Shown: positions 1-5,357, counted from the stretch's first letter. The stretch: 5,357 nucleotides of DNA from Lactobacillus delbrueckii (GCA_004556255.1 SFHY01000099.1:1-5357); one strand, 5' to 3'. Notes: generated from the sequence alone by a model not told the origin. A program made the numbers and translations.

Positions 1-3
1 CAT
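1..3 (-). CDS. hrcA: Start codon of the next gene, probably hrcA (heat-shock repressor)
   Basis: Only the first codon is visible, so no protein evidence exists. The call rests on context: a promoter with two CIRCE-like sites, a GAGG ribosome site 8 nt before this ATG, and the usual presence of hrcA-grpE-dnaK-dnaJ after ribF in lactobacilli. An ATG at 6-8 in another frame is the alternative start, but it is too close to the ribosome site and would read ATG TTA TGN. Confidence 0.4.
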
Positions 4-11
4 AACATCGC

Positions 12-15
12 CCTC
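12..15 (-). promoter_or_regulatory. Ribosome binding site of the next gene (GAGG)
   Basis: Minus-strand GAGG lies 8 nt before the ATG at 1-3 and only 3 nt before the ATG at 6-8. The spacing favours the ATG at the window edge as the start. Confidence 0.45.
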
Positions 16-19
16 ACTT

Positions 20-46
20 TTAGCACTCACATCTTTCATGTGCTAA
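20..46 (-). promoter_or_regulatory. CIRCE operator (HrcA site), proximal
   Basis: Read on the plus strand it is TTAGCACTC, 9 nt, ATGTGCTAA. The consensus is TTAGCACTC-N9-GAGTGCTAA: the left arm matches 9 of 9, the right arm 7 of 9, and the spacing is exact. It lies just downstream of the predicted transcript start and before the next gene's ribosome site, the usual CIRCE position. In Firmicutes CIRCE is bound by HrcA and controls the hrcA-grpE-dnaK-dnaJ and groESL operons. Confidence 0.9.
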
Positions 47-54
47 CATGGTAT

Positions 55-83
55 AGATTAACAAGAAATTAGCAGTTAGTCAA
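55..83 (-). promoter_or_regulatory. Sigma-A type promoter, probably of the hrcA operon
   Basis: On the minus strand a -35 box TTGACT (78-83, 5 of 6 to consensus) is separated by 17 nt from a -10 box TAATCT (55-60, 3 of 6). The weak -10 has an extended TG one base upstream (TGTTAATCT). The expected transcript start is about 48. The promoter follows the ribF terminator and is bracketed by two CIRCE-like repeats, so it should be repressed by HrcA and released on heat shock. Confidence 0.75.
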
Positions 84-95
84 GGAGAATGCTAA
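69..95 (-). promoter_or_regulatory. Second CIRCE-like operator, distal, overlapping the -35 box
   Basis: Read on the plus strand it is TTAGCAGTT, exactly 9 nt, then GAATGCTAA. The arms match the CIRCE consensus at 7 of 9 and 8 of 9. The -35 hexamer (78-83) lies wholly in the spacer, so HrcA binding here would block RNA polymerase directly. Its centre is 49 bp from that of the proximal site. It is more degenerate than the proximal element, and binding is inferred. Confidence 0.65.
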
Positions 96-106
96 AAAAA
101 TCCCGC

Positions 107-136
107 AAAAAAACGGTCTCTTTAAAAAGACCGTTT
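107..136 (-). terminator. Intrinsic terminator after ribF (operon end)
   Basis: An inverted repeat with arms 111-119 and 128-136 pairs nine of nine bases (minus strand AAACGGTCT / AGACCGTTT) around an 8-nt A/T-rich loop. On the minus strand it is followed by an unbroken T run down to 107. It begins 3 nt after the ribF TAA stop. This is the likely end of the nusA-infB transcript and separates it from the heat-shock promoter that follows. A further T7 run at 94-100 lies downstream and touches the distal CIRCE arm. Confidence 0.88.
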
Positions 137-139
137 CAA

Positions 140-1081
140 TTACTGCTCAATCAGTGAACTAAAATAGTTTTCACTAGCGACTTGGTCCAGCTTCAGCTGC
201 TCGCTTAAATCCGCCATATCGGTAAACTTTTCTTCCCCGCGCAAGTATTTGTACCAGGCAATGGTGATTTGCTGGCCATAGATGTCCTGGTCAAAATCAA
301 AGATGTTAGATTCGACGTAAATCTTCTTCTCATCATTGAAAGTGACATTGTAGCCGACACTGGTCATTGACTGGTACCAACTGTCCCCCACCTGGGTCAT
401 GGTCGCGTAGACGCCGATTTTCGGCAGCACTTTTGGCCAGGCCAATTCCAGATTTGCAGTTGGGAAGCCCAGCTTATGGCCGTTTCTGAAGCCGTGGACG
501 ACTTTGCCGCTGGTCAAATACGGGTGCCCCAAAAGCTCCGTAGCCAAGCGGAGATTGCCGCTTTTGACAGCCTGGCGGATTTCAGTTGAACCGATTTTTT
601 CCCCGGCAAAGATCTGCTTCGGGACCACCTTGATGTCAAAGCGGCCCTTGGCAAAGACGGGCAGATTTTCCATGTTGGCCACATCCTTTGGGCCATAGCT
701 GTAGTCAAAGCCGGCAACAACCGTGTTTGCCTTTAGGCCCATGATGATTTCATCAACGAAGGCCTGGGGGGCCAGCTGGCTGAATTCCGGGGTGAACTTG
801 AGAATTACCAGGTAGTCGACCCCGATCTTGGACATTTCGTAGGCCTTTTCCTCCGGGGTGTTCAAGTACTCAAAGTTCTTGACCCCGGCATAGACCTCCT
901 TGGGGTGGCGGTCAAAGGTCAGCACCATCAATGGCAGATCCTTCTCATCTGCAATTATCCGGGCTTCCTTGATCAACTTCTGGTGGCCGATATGAACTCC
1001 GTCAAAAAAGCCCAGGGCCAGCACAACCTTGCCGGCCGTCAGTTCTTCCTTGAACGGATAGCTTAGATTTATTACTTTCAA
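140..1081 (-). CDS. ribF: Bifunctional riboflavin kinase / FAD synthetase, TTG start
   Basis: A 313-residue enzyme that phosphorylates riboflavin to FMN and adenylylates FMN to FAD. The N-terminal nucleotidyltransferase domain has LGFFDGVHIGH (23-33, the HxGH-type ATP site), the flavin-site block GFDYSYG (124-130) and STEIR (165-169). The C-terminal kinase domain (about 187-300) has GKVVHGFRNGHKLGFPTANL (192-211), where PTAN is the ATP/Mg site, then the conserved Glu257 in YVESNIFDF and RGEEKF (281-286). One position differs from the common G-x-N-P-T-F block: here it reads GYNVTF (243-248), with Val for Pro; I expect little effect. The start is TTG at 1081, with GAGG 8 nt upstream and no in-frame ATG near. 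It lies 14 nt after truB and is closed by a terminator at 107-136. No FMN riboswitch precedes it. Confidence 0.97.
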   Translation of the reverse strand: MKVINLSYPFKEELTAGKVVLALGFFDGVHIGHQKLIKEARIIADEKDLPLMVLTFDRHPKEVYAGVKNFEYLNTPEEKAYEMSKIGVDYLVILKFTPEFSQLAPQAFVDEIIMGLKANTVVAGFDYSYGPKDVANMENLPVFAKGRFDIKVVPKQIFAGEKIGSTEIRQAVKSGNLRLATELLGHPYLTSGKVVHGFRNGHKLGFPTANLELAWPKVLPKIGVYATMTQVGDSWYQSMTSVGYNVTFNDEKKIYVESNIFDFDQDIYGQQITIAWYKYLRGEEKFTDMADLSEQLKLDQVASENYFSSLIEQ

Positions 1082-1089
1082 ACTTAATC

Positions 1090-1093
1090 CCTC
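1090..1093 (-). promoter_or_regulatory. Ribosome binding site for ribF (GAGG)
   Basis: Minus-strand GAGG (within TTGAGGGATT) lies in the 14-nt gap between truB and ribF, 8 nt before the TTG at 1081. With no ATG or GTG nearby, it fixes TTG as the start. Confidence 0.65.
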
Positions 1094-1095
1094 AA

Positions 1096-1992
1096 TTACT
1101 CATTAGCTAAAAGCATTAGGTCCGGACAGTAGAGGCCTTGTCCCTTAGTCCGGTAAATCGCTTTAACTTTTTTATTATACCGCAAAGCGACCTTGTCTGC
1201 ATCAAGAGGAAGTTTGATCCAGGCCCCGTTTTTCACCTGCTGCCATAAGTCATCGTCTAAATCAAATTGCGGGTAGTCTGCGAAAAAGCTGTCGATTGGC
1301 TGAATATAATCTTCAGCATGGTCCAGATTTTCCGCCAGTTCTTCCAAAGTTACCGCGTCTTGCAGCTTGTAGCCGGAGCTGGCCGTCCGCCGCAGTTTGG
1401 TCATCACTGCCGGCAGACCCAGTTTTTCACCCAGGTCGTTGACCAGACTGCGGACATAGGTCCCCTTGGAGCATTCAACCTCGTAGGCAAAAGTCTGCCG
1501 GCCCTTTTCCCGGTCAAACTGGCTCGGCCGCGTCAAATCATAGCGGAAAACCTGGACAGACCGCTTAGGCCGGTCAACCGGGATCCCTTCTCTGGCATAT
1601 TCGTAGAGCCGCTTGCCATTGACTCTGACGGCGGAATAAATTGGCGGCTGCTGGACGATTTCCCCGGTCAAAGCCTGCATGGCCTCTTTGATGGCCTGGT
1701 CACTGACTGGCTTAGGCAAGGCTCTCTCCGCCAAAACTTTCCCTTCCAGGTCATAAGAATCCGTGGCCAGGCCCAGCATCCCTTCGCCAACATAAGCCTT
1801 TGGCCGCTCATGCATCAGCTCAATCAATTTAGTCGCCTGGCCCAGAGCAATAGGCAAAACGCCAGTAACTTCCGGATCCAGGGTTCCGGCATGGCCAATC
1901 TTCTTTTGCTTTAAGAGCCTGCGCAGCTTATAAACTACATCTCCGCTGGTCATGCCCGCTGCCTTGTCGATTACGATAATTCCGTTGAACAT
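1096..1992 (-). CDS. truB: tRNA pseudouridine(55) synthase TruB
   Basis: A 298-residue enzyme that isomerises U55 in the T-loop of tRNAs to pseudouridine. It starts with the family block NGIIVIDKAAGMTS (3-16). The catalytic motif GHAGTLDPEVTGVLP (33-47) carries the expected nucleophile Asp39. The second motif, around KAYVGEGMLGLATDSYDLEG, has the conserved Tyr67. Then follow PPIYSAVRVNGKRLYEYAREG (116-136) and CSKGTYVRSLVNDLG (174-188) with the conserved Arg181. The C-terminal part (about 240-298) is a PUA-like RNA-binding domain. Length is normal. The ATG at 1992 follows GAGGAG (1998-2003) by 5 nt, downstream of the terminator hairpin. ribF starts 14 nt after the TAA stop. I see no promoter of its own, so it is probably expressed by read-through from infB-rbfA. 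Confidence 0.97.
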   Translation of the reverse strand: MFNGIIVIDKAAGMTSGDVVYKLRRLLKQKKIGHAGTLDPEVTGVLPIALGQATKLIELMHERPKAYVGEGMLGLATDSYDLEGKVLAERALPKPVSDQAIKEAMQALTGEIVQQPPIYSAVRVNGKRLYEYAREGIPVDRPKRSVQVFRYDLTRPSQFDREKGRQTFAYEVECSKGTYVRSLVNDLGEKLGLPAVMTKLRRTASSGYKLQDAVTLEELAENLDHAEDYIQPIDSFFADYPQFDLDDDLWQQVKNGAWIKLPLDADKVALRYNKKVKAIYRTKGQGLYCPDLMLLANE

Positions 1993-2013
1993 CTTTTCTC
2001 CTCTTCTTTAAAC

Positions 2014-2041
2014 GCAAAAAAGCGCCCGAAGGCGCTTTTTG
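2014..2041 (-). terminator. Intrinsic terminator between rbfA and truB, UUCG tetraloop
   Basis: An inverted repeat with arms 2017-2026 and 2031-2040 pairs ten of ten bases. Read on the minus strand it is AAAAAGCGCC, loop TTCG, GGCGCTTTTT, with six T's (2021-2016) after the GC stem. The loop is closed by C-G, the exceptionally stable C(UUCG)G form. The A side starts right after the rbfA stop codon. Because the arms end in A's and T's the hairpin could also act in the plus direction, but no plus-strand gene exists here. Only 21 nt separate it from the truB start, too few for a separate promoter, so it is more likely a partial terminator than the operon end. Confidence 0.82.
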
Positions 2042-2404
2042 CTAGTTTTGGCGATCTTGTTCCTGCTTCTTCAAGTCAGCAAGCAAACGGTCGATCTTGC
2101 TGCCGTAGATTACGGACTGGTCCCGCTTGAAAATCAGTTCCGGAACCTTGTACATGGTCAAGCTCTGGCCGAGCAAGTGCCGCATGGTTCCCTTAGCCTT
2201 TTCCAAGCCTGCTTCCGCTTCTTTTTGCGCCTGTTCATCTTCAGTCAGCAGACTGTAGTAGACAGTCGCGTATGAAAAGTCATTGCTGCACTCCACGGCG
2301 GTAAAAGTCACGTCGCTGACCCGGGGATCGCGGATATTCTTGCGGATGATCTTAGTCAGCTCCCGCAAGATTTCGCCTTCAACCCGTCCTTTTCTGTGCT
2401 TCAT
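2042..2404 (-). CDS. rbfA: 30S ribosome-binding factor RbfA
   Basis: A 120-residue cytoplasmic assembly factor that binds the immature 30S subunit near the 5' end and helix 1 of 16S rRNA and is needed for late maturation. Length and pattern are typical: an N-terminal helix (R7-RVEGEILRELTKII), then IRDPRVSDVTFTAVECSNDFSYATVYYS (24-51), the first strands of the KH-like fold, then the kinked helix with GTMRHLLGQSLTMYKVPELIFKRDQS (72-97). The C-terminal tail is short and hydrophilic (KKQEQDRQN). The start ATG follows AGGAGG (2410-2415) by 5 nt, the strongest ribosome site in the window, and lies 12 nt after the infB stop. The pairing with infB is widely conserved and both act on the 30S subunit. 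A hairpin terminator begins directly after the TAG stop. Confidence 0.97.
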   Translation of the reverse strand: MKHRKGRVEGEILRELTKIIRKNIRDPRVSDVTFTAVECSNDFSYATVYYSLLTEDEQAQKEAEAGLEKAKGTMRHLLGQSLTMYKVPELIFKRDQSVIYGSKIDRLLADLKKQEQDRQN

Positions 2405-2416
2405 TTCAGCCTCCTG

Positions 2417-4897
2417 TTAACCTGGCTTAACTTCCTGCATTTCGTAGGCTTCCAGTTCGTCGCCTTCCTTGATGTCGTTGAAGTTTTCAATGGTCAAACC
2501 ACAGTCAAAGCCTGCCTTGACTTCCTTGACGTCATCCTTGAACCGGCGCAGTGAGGCAACCTTGCCGTCGTACTTGACAACGCCGTCTCTGATGACCCGG
2601 ATGCCTGATTCTCTGGTAACGTAGCCGTTGTCGACAAAGGCACCGGCGATGGTCCCAATCTTAGATACCTTCCAAGTTTCGCGGACAGTAAGGTTACCGA
2701 TAACCTTTTCTTCGTAAGTTGGTTCCAGCATCCCTTGCATAGCGGCCTTAACGTCATCGATCGCCTTGTAGATGATGCTGTAAAGGCGGATGTCGACGCC
2801 TTCTTGGGCAGCCTGGCTCTTGGCCGTAGCCGTTGGCCGAACGTTGAAACCGATAATCAAGGCGTTTGAAGCGCTGGCCAGGGTAACGTCACTTTCGTTG
2901 ATAGCCCCGACGCCGGAGTGAATAATGTTAACCCGAACGCCTTCAACGTCGATCTTTTGGAAGGATTGAGCCAAGGCTTCGGCAGACCCTTGCACGTCAG
3001 CCTTCAAAACTATGTCAACAGACTTCATGCTTTCCCGCTTCATCGTGTCAAAGAGGTTGTCCAGAGTAACGTGCTGAACGTTTTCCCGCTGCTTTTGCAA
3101 GGATTGCTGTGCCCGGGCTTCACCAACCGCACGGGCAGTCTTTTCATCGTCAAAGACAACCAGCTTGTCGGCTGATTCCGGCACGTCGTTCAAACCAGTA
3201 ATTTCAACTGGCATTGATGGCGTGGCCTTCTTGACCTGGTTGCCCTTGTCGTTGGTCATGGTCCGGACGCGGCCAAAAGTGTCACCGACAACGATTGGGT
3301 CACCGATCCGCAGGGTACCCTGCTGGATCAAAACGTCGGCAACCGGCCCCTTGCCCCGGGACAAACGGGCTTCAACAACCGTACCGATGGCCTTTTGCTT
3401 CGGATCAGCCTTCAGTTCCAGCATGTCGGCTTCAAGGATGATATTTTCCAAAAGTTCATCGATCCCCATCCCGGTCTTGGCTGAGATGTTGACGAAGATG
3501 GTTGAACCGCCGTAATTTTCCGGAATCAGTTCATATTGCATCAATTGTTCAGTAACGTGGGCAGGGTTGGCGCCTGGCCGGTCCATCTTGTTGATGGCCA
3601 CAATGATTGGCACGCCCGCGCTCTTGGCGTGGTCGATGGCTTCAATTGTCTGCGGCATAACCCCGTCATCAGCGGCAACGATCAAAACGACAATGTCGGT
3701 GATTTCCGCCCCGCGGGCCCGCATGCTTGAGAAGGCCGCGTGGCCTGGAGTGTCCAGGAAGGTGATCAAACGGTCGTTGATCCGGACCTGGTAGGCCCCG
3801 ATATTCTGGGTGATCCCGCCGGCTTCGTGTTCAGAAACGCGGGTGTGGCGCAGGCGGTCCAGCAAGGTGGTCTTACCGTGGTCGACGTGGCCCATGATGG
3901 TGACGACTGGCGGACGGACAACCTGGTTTTCAGAGTTCTTGGACTCTTCCATTTCCTGGGCAAAAATGTTGTCGATGTCGGAAATGTCTTCGTGGACCTT
4001 TTCAACAGCTTCGATGCCGTAGTCAGCAGCCAGCAGTTCGATGGTGTCCTTGTCCAGAGACTGGTTCTGGTTGGTCATGATCCCCAACATGAAGAGCTTC
4101 TTCACGATTTCAGCTGGTTCCCGGTGGAGGATCTTGCCCAGGTCTTGAGCGTTCATGCCGACTTCGTATTCAAAGCTTTCTGGAAGCGGGCGATCCTTTC
4201 TTTGGGTAACCTGCTTCTTGACTTGCGGGGCATTTTGGTGCTTCTTGTTCTTGCGCTTACGCCGTTCGCTGCGGTCACTATTTGCGCCCCGGCCCTGGTC
4301 AGCGTAGGAGTTTTGCCCCTTGCGGCCAGGCTTGCCGTTGTTTCTGCGGCGGTTATCCTTGTTTTCCGGCATTGGCGCCTCAGTGAAGCTTGGCCGGGAA
4401 CTTGGCCGGCGAGAAGATGAAGGCTTGGCTGCAGGCTTTTCACTGCTTGCCTGGTTTTGCTTCAAGCGGGCTGGGGATGGCTTCAAGATCTTTGGCCCGC
4501 GGACCTTTGGTGCTTCAGCAGCAGTTTCAGATGGCTTTTCAGCAGCGCTTTCGACCTTCTTGACAACCGGCTTATTTTCGCTGGCCGCAGCCTTGTTCAA
4601 GGACTTCTTGTATTCTTGCTTAGCAGCCTTGCTTTCCTGGTCCAGGCGGACTTCGTCAGCCCGCTGCTTTTGCTTGAGGTCCTTCAGCAAATCCTGGGCA
4701 GCTGGCCGGCGGCGCTTGCTGTGGTCGTTAGAGTGGTTGTTTGCCCGGCGGCGGGTATTTGATCTCTTGCCTTCAGTCTTCTTTTCGCCCTTGCGAATCG
4801 CACTGACTGAAATCTTTAATTTACCAGACTTGCCGCTGGTTTTCTTGTTATCCATGCCCAATTCCTTTGAAGTTTCGTTTTCTTGTTTCTTGGTCAT
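2417..4897 (-). CDS. infB: Translation initiation factor IF2
   Basis: An 826-residue GTPase that brings fMet-tRNA to the 30S subunit and promotes 50S joining. Residues 1-235 are a charged, probably disordered region: K/E/A-rich at about 66-130, then S/P/R/N-rich with basic clusters (RRRNNGKPGRKG, RRKRKNKK). An IF2N domain follows at about 238-295. The G domain shows all five motifs: G1 GHVDHGKT 336-343, G2 EAGGITQNIGA 358-368, G3 DTPGH 382-386, G4 NKMD 436-439, G5 SAK 472-474. Then come the EF-Tu-like domain II (about 500-590), the C1 domain (about 610-720) and the C2 fMet-tRNA-binding domain (about 727-826) with GFDCG at 796-800. The ATG at 4897 was chosen because AAGGAG lies 9 nt upstream. 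A GTG at 4948 would add 17 residues that overlap ylxQ and look non-native. A second start at 4855 also has a ribosome site. No IF2N domain is visible at the extreme N-terminus, unlike B. subtilis IF2. Confidence 0.98.
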   Translation of the reverse strand: MTKKQENETSKELGMDNKKTSGKSGKLKISVSAIRKGEKKTEGKRSNTRRRANNHSNDHSKRRRPAAQDLLKDLKQKQRADEVRLDQESKAAKQEYKKSLNKAAASENKPVVKKVESAAEKPSETAAEAPKVRGPKILKPSPARLKQNQASSEKPAAKPSSSRRPSSRPSFTEAPMPENKDNRRRNNGKPGRKGQNSYADQGRGANSDRSERRKRKNKKHQNAPQVKKQVTQRKDRPLPESFEYEVGMNAQDLGKILHREPAEIVKKLFMLGIMTNQNQSLDKDTIELLAADYGIEAVEKVHEDISDIDNIFAQEMEESKNSENQVVRPPVVTIMGHVDHGKTTLLDRLRHTRVSEHEAGGITQNIGAYQVRINDRLITFLDTPGHAAFSSMRARGAEITDIVVLIVAADDGVMPQTIEAIDHAKSAGVPIIVAINKMDRPGANPAHVTEQLMQYELIPENYGGSTIFVNISAKTGMGIDELLENIILEADMLELKADPKQKAIGTVVEARLSRGKGPVADVLIQQGTLRIGDPIVVGDTFGRVRTMTNDKGNQVKKATPSMPVEITGLNDVPESADKLVVFDDEKTARAVGEARAQQSLQKQRENVQHVTLDNLFDTMKRESMKSVDIVLKADVQGSAEALAQSFQKIDVEGVRVNIIHSGVGAINESDVTLASASNALIIGFNVRPTATAKSQAAQEGVDIRLYSIIYKAIDDVKAAMQGMLEPTYEEKVIGNLTVRETWKVSKIGTIAGAFVDNGYVTRESGIRVIRDGVVKYDGKVASLRRFKDDVKEVKAGFDCGLTIENFNDIKEGDELEAYEMQEVKPG

Positions 4898-4901
4898 TAG
4901 A

Positions 4902-5213
4902 TCACACTCCTTCTTTAATCTTATCCAGCAAGGCTTTCGCAAAACCACGATCTGTTAATGCCAAAACTTTGCGTTTCTTACCTACAGCCTGACTGAGTTC
5001 AGCTTCCGTAAAGACGTCGACCAATGGCGTTGGGTGGGCCTTTAAAGCAGCTTCAATCTCGCTCCGGCTGTTTTCTGCTAAATCATTCGCGATGATAACG
5101 CACTTAAGCTTGCCCTTCTTCAATTTGGCCAAAACGATGTCCGTGCCCGAAACGGTCTTCCCCGCCCGGGTGGCCAAACCAAGCAAATTTAAGGCTTTCT
5201 CTCGATTGTTAAT
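4902..5213 (-). CDS. ylxQ: YlxQ, L7Ae/L30e-type RNA-binding protein, probable ATT start
   Basis: A 103-residue protein of the L7Ae/L30e/S12e/Gadd45 fold, which usually binds kink-turn RNA. The exact role of YlxQ is not established. The hallmark N-terminal block LLGLATRAGKTVSG (residues 10-23) is followed by the core strand CVIIANDLAENS (38-49) and a C-terminal helix (about 90-102). Start choice: no ATG, GTG or CTG lies between the in-frame stop at 5223-5225 and the family block. A TTG at 5184-5186 would cut into the first helix and has no ribosome site. An ATT at 5211-5213 gives MNNREKALNLLGLA, a complete first helix. It overlaps the ylxR stop as TAATT and has GGTGATC, complementary to the 16S rRNA tail, 7 nt upstream. 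The infB start lies 4 nt after its TGA stop, and the infB ribosome site is inside this gene. An ATG-to-ATT sequence error is the main alternative. Confidence 0.88.
   Translation of the reverse strand: MNNREKALNLLGLATRAGKTVSGTDIVLAKLKKGKLKCVIIANDLAENSRSEIEAALKAHPTPLVDVFTEAELSQAVGKKRKVLALTDRGFAKALLDKIKEGV
4907..4914 (-). promoter_or_regulatory. Ribosome binding site for infB (AGAAGGAG)
   Basis: Minus-strand AGAAGGAG ends 9 nt before the ATG at 4897 and lies within the last codons of ylxQ. It decides the infB start: it favours MTKKQENETS over the upstream GTG at 4948 and suggests translation coupled to ylxQ. Confidence 0.8.
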
Positions 5214-5356
5214 TATTTTTGATCACCAAATAATTCTTTTCTTGCCTTCTGGTGGTCCACGTAAGCGAAGAGCTCGTCGTAAAATTCATCGGCGACCTTC
5301 ACGCCTAAACTGCGTTCCAGTACCTTTGACTTCCGGGCGGCAGCGATCTTCTCCGG
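5213..5356 (-). CDS. ylxR: YlxR family RNA-binding protein, C-terminal part (5' end outside window)
   Basis: Partial gene. The last 47 codons and a TAA stop (5213-5215) are present; the rest lies beyond the right edge, and base 5357 belongs to a cut codon. The readable tail runs PEKIAAARKSKVLERSLGVK and then VADEFYDELF, ending ELFGDQK. A basic A/K/R-rich helix followed by an acidic helix fits the C-terminus of the small YlxR (DUF448) proteins encoded between nusA and ylxQ in Firmicutes. In Bacillus subtilis the family member is reported to bind RNase P RNA and modulate RNase P. That function is family knowledge; the fragment does not show it. The stop overlaps the proposed ylxQ start by one base, so the two are probably translationally coupled. 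Identification rests on the tail plus synteny with ylxQ-infB. Confidence 0.85.
   Translation of the reverse strand, partial: PEKIAAARKSKVLERSLGVKVADEFYDELFAYVDHQKARKELFGDQK
5221..5227 (-). promoter_or_regulatory. Ribosome binding site for ylxQ (GGTGATC)
   Basis: On the minus strand GGTGATC is a 7-base match to the complement of the 16S rRNA 3' end (AGAAAGGAGGTGATC), using its 3' half rather than the usual GGAGG core. It lies inside the end of ylxR, 7 nt before the ATT at 5213. It supports that start over the TTG at 5186, which is 34 nt away. The aligned distance from the GG is on the long side, so the site is plausible rather than strong. Confidence 0.5.
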
Positions 5357-5357
5357 T

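Noticed and set aside
1082..1095. FMN riboswitch ahead of ribF
   Set aside because: Only 14 nt separate truB and ribF, so there is no space for an aptamer.
1267..1914. Plus-strand open frame of 215 codons opposite truB
   Set aside because: Antisense shadow of a conserved gene, with no supporting signals.
2133..2161. Possible promoter inside rbfA for truB (TTGACC at 2156-2161)
   Set aside because: The -35-like hexamer is fair, but at 17-18 nt spacing the -10 positions read ACTGAT or CTGATT, a poor match.
3740..4420. Plus-strand open frame of 226 codons opposite the infB G domain
   Set aside because: Fully antisense to conserved IF2 sequence, with no ribosome site or family resemblance; G/C-rich third positions remove stops from the opposite strand.
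4898..4948. Upstream GTG start for infB at 4948
   Set aside because: It would overlap ylxQ by 47 nt, adds an atypical segment and ignores the good AAGGAG placed for the ATG at 4897.
4320..4958. Long plus-strand open frame (212 codons) opposite the infB 5' end
   Set aside because: It is antisense to the K/E/R-rich N-terminus of IF2. The product is low-complexity with no recognisable domain or ribosome site, and the frame is an effect of codon bias.
5184..5186. TTG at 5186 as the ylxQ start
   Set aside because: It truncates the conserved first helix and has no ribosome site; the ATT at 5213 fits the overlap and the family length better.
1..5357. An undescribed defence, mobile or biosynthetic system
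   Set aside because: Every long frame that makes sense is a conserved housekeeping gene in a known order. There are no repeats of mobile elements, CRISPR spacing, tRNA genes or foreign composition.

Overview
The window is a run of bacterial housekeeping genes, all on the minus strand. It is the distal part of the nusA-infB translation/transcription operon of a low-GC Gram-positive bacterium. Three things point to Lactobacillus, most probably the L. delbrueckii group: the gene order ylxR-ylxQ-infB-rbfA-truB-ribF followed by a CIRCE-controlled promoter (the place where hrcA-grpE-dnaK-dnaJ normally lies in lactobacilli), the protein sequences, and balanced base composition with many G/C third positions. 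The species call is inference from recognition, not from a search.

Layout in the direction of transcription (high to low coordinates). The 3' end of ylxR (5213-5356) comes first. ylxQ, an L7Ae-type RNA-binding protein, overlaps the ylxR stop by one base and appears to start at a rare ATT codon. infB (translation initiation factor IF2) follows 4 nt later, rbfA (30S maturation factor) 12 nt after that. Then comes a compact hairpin terminator with a UUCG loop, sitting directly on the rbfA stop. truB (tRNA psi55 synthase) and ribF (riboflavin kinase/FAD synthetase, TTG start) follow 14 nt apart. The operon closes with a second intrinsic terminator at 107-136.

The last ~105 bases (1-106) hold a new promoter for the next gene, which begins at the extreme left edge. 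A -35/extended -10 pair is bracketed by two CIRCE-like inverted repeats, one with the -35 box in its 9-nt spacer and one just downstream of the predicted transcript start. This is the signature of HrcA heat-shock repression, so the next gene is very probably hrcA.

The first four genes form a functional set around the ribosome and RNA: YlxR and YlxQ are RNA-binding proteins, IF2 loads initiator tRNA, RbfA matures the 30S subunit. TruB modifies tRNA, and RibF supplies FMN/FAD. I see no unknown defence, mobile or biosynthetic system. The points worth a second look are the ATT start, the doubled CIRCE, the terminator inside the operon and possible alternative starts in infB. There is no gene-free stretch over 300 bases.
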